The notes beneath the pieces were generated by a model, which made no database searches, had not been told where the DNA came from, and saw only the letters and a list, made by a program, of their open reading frames with translations. Made by a program: the position numbers and the translations under genes. Of a stretch of DNA of 64,000 nt, positions 42,473-50,338 are shown piece after piece. Position 1 is the first letter of the stretch, and each line of letters starts with the position of its first letter. This DNA is from JAAFIP01 sp043766985 (GTDB lineage Bacteria > Pseudomonadota > Gammaproteobacteria > Burkholderiales > Burkholderiaceae_C). The stretch is from contig JAYUHM010000092.1 in NCBI GenBank assembly GCA_043766985.1, positions 4,074 through 68,073 of the forward strand, given 5' to 3'.

Positions 42473-43708
42473 TTAGGCTGGCCGCTTCATCTGGCAGCTG
42501 GTAGGCGTGCTGGACACATACGGGTCCATCTGCTTTACAGGTACAAAGGTAAAGCCCGTGTTTTCAACACTGTAGGGGTTCTTGCTGTCTGCCTTTTGCC
42601 ATTTGGTGATGTACATGGACTGCTGCAACTGGTGGTCGTTTTTGCGCATTTGCACTTCACCAGCGAAGCTTGGAACCGACAAACCTTCCAGGGCGGCGGC
42701 TACTTTAACCGGATCGATTGACTTGGCTTTGGCAATGGCCGCGCCCATCAGATTGATGCCGTTGTAGGTGGCCAAGGTGTAGTAGTCGTCGTTAAACTTC
42801 TTTTTGTAGTCAGCGGTCATTGCGCCGATTTCACCGGTGTGGTTGGCATGGCCGTAGGCAACAACATACACCTCGCTTTCGCCACCCGCCGCCAGGGCTG
42901 TAGGCGTGCCGGTCACCTGCGCATAGTAGGTGTACATGGGCAGCTTGAGGCCAGCGTCGTTCAGCGCTTTAACAAACAAGGTCAGGTCAGCGCCCCAGTT
43001 GCCGGTAACGATGGTGTCGGCGCCAGACTGCTTGATCTTGGCCACATAGGGAGCAAAGTCTTTCACCTGACCGATGGGGTGCAGGTCTTCACCCACAATC
43101 TTCACGTCGGGGCGCTTACGGGCAATGCCTTCTTTGAAGAACTTGGCTACCTGCTGGCCGTGCGAGTAGTTTTGGTTGAGCAAGTACACGCTCTTGACCT
43201 TGGGTTGGTCTTTCATGAAAGCGGTAAGTGCTTCCATCTTCATGGTGGTATCGGCATCCAGACGGAAGTGCCAGTAGTCACACTTCTCGTTGGTGAGGGC
43301 CGGGTCAACTGCAGCGTAGTTGAGAAACACGACCTCTTTGCCGGGGTTGCGTTCATTGTGCTTGGCTACGGCGTCAGACAGTGCCAAAGCAGCCCCTGAG
43401 CCGTTACCTTGCGTGATGTAGCGGAAACCCTGATCGATAGCGGCTTTCAGCGAATTCAAGCTCTCTTGCGGAGAACCTTTATTGTCAAAACCAGTGACTT
43501 CAAACTTGACGCCTGCAGGGTTTTTGGTACCGCTGAAGCGGTCAGCCACAAACTGCCAGCTCTTGAGCTGGTTTTGACCCACGTTGGCAAAAGGGCCCGA
43601 CAACGGATCAATAAAAGCAATTTTTACCGTCTCGCCTTTTTGAGCAAATGCACCGGTAGCGCAAGCAAACACAGCACAGGCAGCTACAGTTTTCAGAGTG
43701 AGGTTCAT
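42473..43708 (-). CDS. ABC transporter substrate-binding protein (branched-chain amino acid type)
   Basis: A 411-residue periplasmic binding protein. A signal peptide (TLKTVAACAVFACATGAFA, cleavage before QKGETV) is followed by the Peripla_BP_6 fold: IAFIDPLSGPFANVGQNQ, VYLLNQNYSHGQQVAKFF, and late GINLMGAAIAKAKS. ATG at 43708 begins the signal peptide. Binding proteins of this type recognise branched-chain amino acids but also aromatic and dicarboxylic acids. The acyl-CoA ligase gene directly upstream suggests a carboxylic acid ligand. It begins the transporter part of the operon. Confidence 0.92.
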   Translation of the reverse strand: MNLTLKTVAACAVFACATGAFAQKGETVKIAFIDPLSGPFANVGQNQLKSWQFVADRFSGTKNPAGVKFEVTGFDNKGSPQESLNSLKAAIDQGFRYITQGNGSGAALALSDAVAKHNERNPGKEVVFLNYAAVDPALTNEKCDYWHFRLDADTTMKMEALTAFMKDQPKVKSVYLLNQNYSHGQQVAKFFKEGIARKRPDVKIVGEDLHPIGQVKDFAPYVAKIKQSGADTIVTGNWGADLTLFVKALNDAGLKLPMYTYYAQVTGTPTALAAGGESEVYVVAYGHANHTGEIGAMTADYKKKFNDDYYTLATYNGINLMGAAIAKAKSIDPVKVAAALEGLSVPSFAGEVQMRKNDHQLQQSMYITKWQKADSKNPYSVENTGFTFVPVKQMDPYVSSTPTSCQMKRPA

Positions 43709-43813
43709 GGGTGTCTCCAAGTGATTAACAACAAGCCACAGCGTACTAGACAAACGCAACTTCTCCCCTAGGGGAATGCCCGTAATCACTGTGTTATTTG
43801 CAGGCCCCGCAAC

Positions 43814-45439
43814 TTAGGCAGGCAACTTGTAATCCTTAAGCTGCTCGCGCAACCGTGTCTTGAGCATCTTGCCCGTGGCGCCAAGCGGAATGGCATCGAC
43901 AAACACCACGTCATCGGGAATCTGCCATTTGGCGGTTTTACCGTCGAAGAATTTGATCAACGCGTCTCGGCTCACCTCCATGCCCGGGCGCTTGACCACG
44001 GCCACGATGGGGCGCTCGTCCCACTTGGGATGGAACATGCCCACGCAGGCGGCCATTTGCACCGCTGGGTGCGCCATGGCAATATTTTCTATCTCGATGG
44101 AGCTGATCCACTCGCCACCCGACTTGATCACATCTTTGCTGCGGTCGGTGATCTGCATAAAGCCATCGGCATCGATGGTGGCCACATCGCCAGTGGGGAA
44201 CCAGCCGTCCACCAGCGGGTTACCGCCCTCGCCCTTAAAGTACTCGCGCACGATCCACGGACCTTTCACCAGCAGGTCACCATAAGCCTTGCCGTCGTGC
44301 GGCAGGGCTTGGCCGTCTTCGCCCACGATCTTCATGTCTACGCCATAGATGGCGCGGCCTTGCTTAAGGCGTATCTTCATTTGCTCGTCTTTGGACAAAC
44401 CCAGGTGCTTGTTTTTTAGCGTGCACATGGTGCCCAGCGGCGACATCTCGGTCATGCCCCAGGCGTGCAGCACCTCTACGCCGTAGTCGTCCTGAAAAGC
44501 CGCAATCATGGCTGGCGGGCAGGCGCTGCCGCCGATCACCGTGCGCTTGAGGGCGCTGAACTTGAGGCCCGCAGGCTTCATATGCCCCAGCAGCATTTGC
44601 CACACCGTGGGCACACCCGCGGCAAAATTGACTTTTTCGCTCTCCATCAGCTCGTAAATCGACTTGCCATCCAGCGCCGGGCCGGGGAACACCAGTTTGC
44701 AGCCCGTGAGCGCCGCGCTGTAAGGAATGCCCCAGGCGTTCACATGGAACATAGGCACCACAGGCAGCACGCTGTCGCGGGCGCTGAGGCACATCACGTC
44801 GGGCAACGCAGCCGCGTAGGCGTGCATGATGGTGGAGCGGTGCGAGTACAGCGCGGCCTTGGGGTTGCCGGTAGTGCCACTGGTGTAGCACATGCTGGAG
44901 GCCGAGTTTTCGTCAAAGCTGGGCCAGTTGTAGGCCGTGGGCTGTTTGCCAATCCACGCTTCGTAGCTTTGCAGGCCGGGTATGCCGCTGTCCGGTGGCA
45001 ATTTATCGGCATCGCACAGGGCGATAAAGTGCTTGATGGTCGTGCAGCGCGCATGCACGGCCTGCACCAGGGGCAGAAAACTCATGTCAAAAAACAGAAC
45101 CTGGTCTTCGGCATGGTTGGCTATCCACACCACCTGGTCGGGGTGCAGGCGCGGGTTGAGGGTGTGCAGCACTTTGCCCGAGCCGCTCACGCCAAAGTAC
45201 AGCTCCAGGTGGCGGTAGCCGTTCCAGGCCAAGGTAGCTATTCGGTCACTGAAGGCCAGATTCAAGCCATCTAACGCATTGGCCACTTGGCGCGAGCGTT
45301 TGGCGACATCGCTCCAGGTGTAGCGGTGGATATCACCCTCCACCCGGCGCGAGACGATCTCGGTGTCGCTGTGGTGCGTGTCGGCAAATTCGATGAGCGA
45401 CGAAATCAATTGTGGTTGCGATTGCATTAAACCCAGCAT
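43814..45439 (-). CDS. Medium/long-chain acyl-CoA ligase (AMP-forming)
   Basis: A 541-residue member of the ANL superfamily. The P-loop-like motif is CYTSGTTGNPKAALYSHRS; PMFHVNAWGIPY and HAWGMTEMSPLGT are the A4-A5 motifs. GWFPTGDVATIDADGFMQITDRSKDVIKSGGEWIS (several motifs) and GKMLKTRLRE carry the hinge and the catalytic Lys. It activates a carboxylic acid to its CoA thioester. ATG at 45439 has AAGGAGAA nine bases upstream. It lies 105 bp before the binding-protein gene on the same strand, so uptake and activation appear to be linked. Confidence 0.93.
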   Translation of the reverse strand: MLGLMQSQPQLISSLIEFADTHHSDTEIVSRRVEGDIHRYTWSDVAKRSRQVANALDGLNLAFSDRIATLAWNGYRHLELYFGVSGSGKVLHTLNPRLHPDQVVWIANHAEDQVLFFDMSFLPLVQAVHARCTTIKHFIALCDADKLPPDSGIPGLQSYEAWIGKQPTAYNWPSFDENSASSMCYTSGTTGNPKAALYSHRSTIMHAYAAALPDVMCLSARDSVLPVVPMFHVNAWGIPYSAALTGCKLVFPGPALDGKSIYELMESEKVNFAAGVPTVWQMLLGHMKPAGLKFSALKRTVIGGSACPPAMIAAFQDDYGVEVLHAWGMTEMSPLGTMCTLKNKHLGLSKDEQMKIRLKQGRAIYGVDMKIVGEDGQALPHDGKAYGDLLVKGPWIVREYFKGEGGNPLVDGWFPTGDVATIDADGFMQITDRSKDVIKSGGEWISSIEIENIAMAHPAVQMAACVGMFHPKWDERPIVAVVKRPGMEVSRDALIKFFDGKTAKWQIPDDVVFVDAIPLGATGKMLKTRLREQLKDYKLPA

Positions 45440-45590
45440 GGAAAGTTCTCCTTGTATCAATGCACGTAGTATGTCGCAAAGCGCAGCGTGTTTGCGTGCG
45501 GGAATCCCCTCACCTGGCCGTGCACAGCTCCGAACATAGCCACATAGCCCCAGTGCCCATACAAGCCATCCAATAAGGGACAATACGCGC

Positions 45591-47048
45591 ATGCAATTTG
45601 CAACACCTCAACAAAATTTTGCCCAACTGGGCACCTCATTTTTCACCCAGCTTGACACCCAGCCCCTGGCCGCGCCCTACTGGGTGGGCCGCAGCTACGC
45701 CATGGCGCGCGAGCTGGGGTTGACAGAGGAATGGATGCAGTCGGACGAGGCGCTACAGGCCTTGACGGGCAACGCCAAACTGCCCGGCTCACAGCCGCTG
45801 GCCAGCGTCTATAGCGGTCACCAATTTGGCCAATGGGCGGGGCAACTGGGCGACGGACGGGCTATTCTTTTGGGGGAAATGACAGCCAAAGACGGCCAAG
45901 GCTGGGAGATCCAGCTCAAAGGCGCAGGGCTTACACCGTACTCGCGCATGGGCGATGGGCGGGCTGTGCTGCGCAGTTCGATCCGCGAGTTTTTATGCTC
46001 CGAGGCCTTGCTCGGCCTGGGCATACCCACCACCCGGGCGCTGTGCGTGACCGGCTCTGACCAACCGGTGCGCCGCGAAGAGATCGAAACGGCTTCGGTA
46101 GTCACCCGTTGCGCGCCCAGCTTTATCCGCTTTGGGCATTTTGAGCATTTTTCATATAACAACCTGCATGAAGAGCTCAAGACTCTGGCCGACTACGTGA
46201 TCACCCGCTACTACCCAGATTGCCAGCAGGCCGCCAACCCCTACGCCGCCCTGCTAGAGGCCGTGAGCGAGCGCACCGCCAAGATGGTGGCGCAGTGGCA
46301 GGCGGTGGGCTTTTGCCATGGCGTAGTGAACACCGACAACATGAGCATTCTGGGCCTGACGATTGACTACGGGCCGTTCCAGTTTTTAGACGTGTTTGAC
46401 CCCGCCCATATTTGTAACCACAGCGACACCAGCGGGCGCTACAGCTATAACCGCCAGCCCAATATCGCCTACTGGAACCTGTTTTGCCTGGGCCAGGCGT
46501 TGCTGCCGCTGATTAGCGAAAAGGGCGAGCAAGACGAAGCCCTGGCCGCGCTGGAACCCTTTAAAACCATCTTCCCCGAGCAGCTGGAGATGCGCATGCG
46601 ACACAAGCTGGGCTTGGCGAGCAGCTTGGAAGGCGACAAAGCGCTCATCGAAGGCATCCTTAAACTGTTGGCGCAAAACAAGGTGGACTACACCATCTTC
46701 TGGAGCCGCATGACAACCTGCATCCGCAGTAACGACTGGGAGCCAGTGCGAGATTTATTCCTGGATCGCCAATCTTGGGACGCCTGGTTGCTACTTTTTT
46801 CAGAGCGTCTTGTGCCCTTAGAGCTTGGGCTTATGGCCAATTTGATGCAAAAATCCAACCCGGTGTACGTGCTGCGCAACCATTTGGGCGAACAAGCCAT
46901 TCAAAAAGCAAAACTTAAAGACTTTTCCGAAGTCGAACGCTTGCTTGATCTACTGCAATCCCCATATACAGCGCAGGAAGGCATGGAGGCTTACGCGACT
47001 TTTCCACCGGACTGGGCTGGCAATATTGAAATATCCTGCTCTTCCTGA
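45591..47048 (+). CDS. selO: Protein adenylyltransferase SelO (YdiU)
   Basis: A 485-residue pseudokinase-fold enzyme that transfers AMP from ATP to Ser/Thr/Tyr of target proteins. Conserved segments include YSGHQFGQWAGQLGDGRAILLGE, GAGLTPYSRMGDGRAVLRSSIREFL, GVVNTDNMSILGLTIDYGPF, and the terminal CSS, which in eukaryotes holds selenocysteine. The stretch WLLLFSERLVPLELGLMANLM before NPVYVLRNHL is encoded by a copy of the dispersed repeat; family members normally have a different sequence there. The frame is intact, so the protein may still work. It is divergent from the ligase gene. Confidence 0.95.
   Translation: MQFATPQQNFAQLGTSFFTQLDTQPLAAPYWVGRSYAMARELGLTEEWMQSDEALQALTGNAKLPGSQPLASVYSGHQFGQWAGQLGDGRAILLGEMTAKDGQGWEIQLKGAGLTPYSRMGDGRAVLRSSIREFLCSEALLGLGIPTTRALCVTGSDQPVRREEIETASVVTRCAPSFIRFGHFEHFSYNNLHEELKTLADYVITRYYPDCQQAANPYAALLEAVSERTAKMVAQWQAVGFCHGVVNTDNMSILGLTIDYGPFQFLDVFDPAHICNHSDTSGRYSYNRQPNIAYWNLFCLGQALLPLISEKGEQDEALAALEPFKTIFPEQLEMRMRHKLGLASSLEGDKALIEGILKLLAQNKVDYTIFWSRMTTCIRSNDWEPVRDLFLDRQSWDAWLLLFSERLVPLELGLMANLMQKSNPVYVLRNHLGEQAIQKAKLKDFSEVERLLDLLQSPYTAQEGMEAYATFPPDWAGNIEISCSS
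46789..46845 (+). repeat. Dispersed repeat copy inside selO
   Basis: Within the coding frame, GTTGCTACTTTTTTCAGAG, CGTCTTGTGCCC and GAGCTTGGGCTTATGGCC reproduce the order of the intergenic element (hairpin, CTTGTGC, TTGGGCT, GGCC). No frameshift or stop is created. Confidence 0.7.
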
Positions 47049-47072
47049 ATCACCTCTACGATAGGATCACCT

Positions 47073-47483
47073 ATGACCACCAAAATCACCAAAACTGACG
47101 ACCAATGGCGCGCCGAACTGGCTGCTAAAGGCGCAGAGCCCCTGGCGTTTGACGTAACCCGCCATGAGGCCACCGAGCGGGCTTTTACCGGCAAACTTGA
47201 GGGCAACAAGGCCGCAGGCACCTACAGCTGCGTTTGCTGCGGCAAGCCACTGTTTGACTCCAGCACCAAGTTTGACAGTGGCACTGGCTGGCCCAGTTTT
47301 TACCAACCGCTGGAAGCGGGGGCGGTGGGCGAGAAAGTGGATGGCATTTTGTTTATGAAGCGTACCGAGGTGCACTGCGCCGACTGCGGTGCGCACATGG
47401 GCCACGTGTTTACTGACGGCCCAGCGCCCACGGGCCTGCGCTACTGCATGAACTCCGCATCGCTTGACTTCAAACCCCGATAA
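47073..47483 (+). CDS. msrB: Peptide-methionine (R)-S-oxide reductase MsrB
   Basis: A 136-residue MsrB that repairs the R form of methionine sulfoxide with thioredoxin. The two zinc CxxC motifs are CVCCGKPL and CADCGAHMGHVF, the core is FDSGTGWPSFYQP, and the catalytic Cys is in RYCMNSASLDF. The ATG follows GATAGGATCACCT. It lies 24 bp after selO, and both act in redox stress, so the two are likely co-transcribed. Confidence 0.97.
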   Translation: MTTKITKTDDQWRAELAAKGAEPLAFDVTRHEATERAFTGKLEGNKAAGTYSCVCCGKPLFDSSTKFDSGTGWPSFYQPLEAGAVGEKVDGILFMKRTEVHCADCGAHMGHVFTDGPAPTGLRYCMNSASLDFKPR

Positions 47484-47492
47484 TCACACCCT

Positions 47493-48044
47493 ATGAAGCA
47501 ACTGCTCGATTTTCTGCCGATTCTGTTATTTTTCGGTGCCTACAAGGCCTACAACATCTACGTGGCTACCGGCGTCATCATGGTGGCCACCGTGGTGCAA
47601 ATGGCCATTCTTTACAAAATGGACGGCCGCCTGCAAACCATGCACAAGGTTACCCTGGCTTTGGTGCTGGGTTTTGGTGCGTTGACCTTGGGTTTTCACG
47701 ACGAGCGGTTCATCAAAATCAAACCCACCGTTTTGTACACCTTTATGGGCCTTACGCTGGGTATTGCTCTGTGGTTTTTCAAGAAAAACTTTCTCAAAAT
47801 GATGCTGGGCGGCCAGCTGAATCTGCCCGAGGGCGTGTGGCGCAAGCTGACCGCCGCTTGGGTGGTGTACAGCCTGTGCATGGCCGCGCTGAACACCTAT
47901 GTTGCGTACTTTTACACCACCGAGCAGTGGGTTGACTTTAAAATTTGGGGTTACGCCTTTCCACTGGTATTTTTGGTAGCGCAGGGCATCTACATTGCCA
48001 AATATTTGCAACCCACCGACGAAGACGAGGCCCCCCGCCCATGA
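47493..48044 (+). CDS. yciB: Inner membrane septation protein A family (YciB)
   Basis: A 183-residue membrane protein of the YciB/IspA family with five to six helices: MKQLLDFLPILLFFGAYK (conserved start), MVATVVQMAILYKMDG, FIKIKPTVLYTFMGLTLGIALWFF, and WVVYSLCMAALNTYVAYF. It helps maintain envelope integrity and septation, probably near the lipid-linked wall precursors. It starts nine bases after msrB and overlaps the bolA start by four bases. Confidence 0.95.
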   Translation: MKQLLDFLPILLFFGAYKAYNIYVATGVIMVATVVQMAILYKMDGRLQTMHKVTLALVLGFGALTLGFHDERFIKIKPTVLYTFMGLTLGIALWFFKKNFLKMMLGGQLNLPEGVWRKLTAAWVVYSLCMAALNTYVAYFYTTEQWVDFKIWGYAFPLVFLVAQGIYIAKYLQPTDEDEAPRP

Positions 48045-48334
48045 CCGCCCCACATCCCGCCAGCGCCGACACGGTACGTAACCACCTGCGCACCGCGCTA
48101 ACCACCACCCAGGTGCAGGTGCTGGACGAGTCTGCCGCGCACGCAGGCCACACCGGCAACCCCGACGGAAGTGGCGTTGGCACGCACCTGCGGGTACGGG
48201 TAGGCTCGCCCCTTTTTGTAGGCAAAAGCCGGGTGGCCCAGCACCGTCTTGTGTATGATGCATGCCAAGCATTTCTGCTGCAGGGCCTGCACGCGCTGGC
48301 GATCGAGGTAGAGCCCTTCACCGGCTCTGCATGA
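48041..48334 (+). CDS. bolA: BolA family protein
   Basis: A 97-residue BolA/IbaG-type protein. The helix-turn-helix-like KH fold is seen in TTTQVQVLDESAAHAGH, with conserved HLRVRVGSPLFVGKSRVAQHRLVYDA and HALAIEV following. BolA proteins bind glutaredoxins and [2Fe-2S] clusters and influence shape under stress. The ATGA overlap with yciB gives the start. Confidence 0.92.
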   Translation: MTAPHPASADTVRNHLRTALTTTQVQVLDESAAHAGHTGNPDGSGVGTHLRVRVGSPLFVGKSRVAQHRLVYDACQAFLLQGLHALAIEVEPFTGSA

Positions 48335-48366
48335 ACTTACTTGCGCCGCAGTTGTCTTGGTTTTTG

Positions 48367-48421
48367 TTACTCTCTTTTTAATAGCTGCTTGTGCTATATT
48401 CCATTGGGCTAGAGCCTTATT
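48367..48421 (+). repeat. Dispersed intergenic repeat, copy 10
   Basis: A near-consensus forward copy: TTTTTAATAGCTGCTTGTGC, then TATATTCCATTGGGCTAGAG. It lies just upstream of the parvulin gene. Confidence 0.9.
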
Positions 48422-48436
48422 TAACTTAGGAAAAAC

Positions 48437-49213
48437 ATGAATAAACAGGTAATTTCGACCTTGGCCATGGCGGTATTGGCCGTCAGCTCGGCCTGGGCAC
48501 AAAACGTCGCCATCGTCAATGGCAAGCCGGTACCTACCAGCCGCGTCGAAGCGCTAGCCAAGCAGGTAGCCGCCCAAGGCCAGCCAGTCACACCCGAGAT
48601 GCAAGCGCAGATCAAAGAAGAAGTGATCAACCGTGAGGTGTTTATGCAAGAAGCGCAAAAGCGCGGCATTGACGCCACCGACGAATACAAAATCCAGTTT
48701 GAGCTGGCCCGCCAGGCCATTTTGATTCGCGCGTTGTTTGCCGACTACCAAAAGAACAACCCCGTGACCGACGCCGACATCAAGGCTGAGTACGACAAGT
48801 TTGCCGCTACCAACGGCGGCAAAGAGTACCGCGCCAGCCACATCTTGGTAGAGAAAGAAGACGACGCTAAAAAGCTGATCGCCGATATCAAAAAAGGAGG
48901 CAAGTTTGCGGACATCGCCAAAAAGAACTCCAAAGACCCTGGCTCAGGCGCCAACGGCGGCGACCTGGACTGGGCCAACGCTGGCAGCTACGTCAAAGAG
49001 TTCTCCGACGCCATGACCAAGCTGGACAAAGGCAAAATGACCGACGCGCCGGTGAAGAGCCAGTTTGGCTACCACATCATCCGCCTGGACGACGTGCGCC
49101 AAGCCCAGCTACCGCCTATGGACCAGGTCAAGCCGCAAATTACCCAGCAGCTCACGCAGCAAAAGCTGGGTTCGTTCCAAAAAGAAATGCGCGACAAAGC
49201 CAAGGTGGAATAA
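48437..49213 (+). CDS. Peptidylprolyl isomerase (parvulin type)
   Basis: A 258-residue periplasmic folding helper. A signal peptide ends at SSAWA; a SurA-like N-terminal helical part (EEVINREVFMQEAQKRG) follows. The rotamase domain runs from YRASHILVEKEDDAKKLIADIKKGGKF to FGYHIIRLDDVR (residues about 130-225). ATG at 48437 has TTAGGAAAAAC upstream. It probably assists outer-membrane or secreted proteins. A terminator follows and the convergent def gene lies beyond. Confidence 0.95.
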   Translation: MNKQVISTLAMAVLAVSSAWAQNVAIVNGKPVPTSRVEALAKQVAAQGQPVTPEMQAQIKEEVINREVFMQEAQKRGIDATDEYKIQFELARQAILIRALFADYQKNNPVTDADIKAEYDKFAATNGGKEYRASHILVEKEDDAKKLIADIKKGGKFADIAKKNSKDPGSGANGGDLDWANAGSYVKEFSDAMTKLDKGKMTDAPVKSQFGYHIIRLDDVRQAQLPPMDQVKPQITQQLTQQKLGSFQKEMRDKAKVE

Positions 49214-49243
49214 GCCTGCCGCGCCCTGCGGCGCGCACTATGC

Positions 49244-49272
49244 AAAAAGCGGCTGGTTGGCCGCTTTTTTTA
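49244..49272 (+). terminator. Rho-independent terminator between the PPIase and def genes
   Basis: AAAAAGCGGC-TGGTTG-GCCGCTTTTT is a perfect 10-bp stem with a T run after it and an A run before it, so it can serve both convergent genes. A second GC-rich hairpin (GCGCC-CTGC-GGCGC) lies a few bases before. Confidence 0.9.
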
Positions 49273-49275
49273 TAC

Positions 49276-49890
49276 TCAATCGTCATCCCCCGCACCGTCG
49301 GCCAGCTCGGGAAACAACACCTCGGTAAATCCAAAACGCGTAAAGTCATTAACACGCATGGGGTACAAAATGCCCAGTAAATGGTCGCACTCGTGCTGCA
49401 CTACCCGCGCGTGAAAGCCCTCGGCCACGCGGTCAATCGGGTCGCCGTACTGGTCAAAGCCTTGGTAACGAATGCGCTTAAACCGATGCACCGCGCCGCG
49501 AAAACCTGGCACTGAAAGGCAGCCTTCCCAGCCCTCCTCCAGCGCGCCCGGCAAGCCCGTGAGCGGTGCCACTTTCAGTCGGTCGTAGGCCAATATTTCC
49601 AGGGCCTTGCCTGTGTCGTCCAGCGGCGTAATGACGGGGTTGACCAGCACTGTGCGCGGCACCAGTGGCGCGTCGGGGTAACGGGGGTTTGGGGCGCCAG
49701 TGCCAAAAATAACCACCTGCAAATCTACGGCAATTTGCGGCGCTGCCAGCCCGGCCCCGCTGGCGGCGGCCATGGTGTCCAGCATGTCGGATACCAAGAG
49801 GTGCAGCGTGTCGGTGTCAAAGTGGGTAACGCGCTGGGCGACGCGCAGCAGGCGCGGGTCGCCCATTTTGAGAAGTGTTTGAATGGCCAT
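49276..49890 (-). CDS. def: Peptide deformylase
   Basis: A 204-residue enzyme that removes the formyl group from nascent proteins. The metal-site motifs are GAGLAAPQ (45-52), EGCLSVPGFRG and HECDHLLG; the central Cys and the two His bind the metal. ATG at 49890 starts the family-like MAIQTLLKMGDPRLLRVAQ. It is somewhat longer than the E. coli enzyme, as are secondary deformylases. It converges on the parvulin gene at a shared terminator. Confidence 0.95.
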   Translation of the reverse strand: MAIQTLLKMGDPRLLRVAQRVTHFDTDTLHLLVSDMLDTMAAASGAGLAAPQIAVDLQVVIFGTGAPNPRYPDAPLVPRTVLVNPVITPLDDTGKALEILAYDRLKVAPLTGLPGALEEGWEGCLSVPGFRGAVHRFKRIRYQGFDQYGDPIDRVAEGFHARVVQHECDHLLGILYPMRVNDFTRFGFTEVLFPELADGAGDDD

Positions 49891-49964
49891 GCCGGTATTG
49901 TCACGACAAATGGCCACCCGGTGCCAGGCAGTGCGGGCCGGCCCCGCACTTTATTTACCCGGGA

Positions 49965-50210
49965 CTAGTACCGGTAATAGCGTGGATAGCCATAGCGCGG
50001 GCTAGGCTGTACCACCACCGGGGGCGGGGGTGCCACCACAACGGGGGCCTCAACAGCCACCTGGCCGCCGTAGCCATAGCCGTGGTGGCGATAGCCAATA
50101 GGCGCTATCACGCAGGCGGACAGGCTGACAACCGCCCCTAGCGCGCCAAGTTTGGCAGCGATTTTGGCGGCTTGGGTCACTGCAGACCTGAATTTGGGAT
50201 GCACAGTCAT
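49965..50210 (-). CDS. Small putative lipoprotein, Pro/Tyr-rich
   Basis: An 81-residue protein. A signal segment ends in the lipobox LSAC (Cys about residue 33); a mature part rich in Gly, Tyr, Val and Pro follows (VVVAPPPPVVVQPSPRYGYPRYYRY, in sections). The ATG follows GGAGAACGCT. Such short proteins occur widely in Burkholderiales; the function is unknown. The low-complexity tail may contact the cell wall. Confidence 0.75.
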   Translation of the reverse strand: MTVHPKFRSAVTQAAKIAAKLGALGAVVSLSACVIAPIGYRHHGYGYGGQVAVEAPVVVAPPPPVVVQPSPRYGYPRYYRY

Positions 50211-50338
50211 AGCGTTCTCCGTTAGTAGGTAGACCTTTAACGCCTGAGGGCCACGCTTGGCAGACCATCCCTTGTTTCCGGCAGGTAAAGCCTGCGCAAA
50301 GGATGCTATTTGGGGGCTAATCGGGGGTTAGACGGGGG

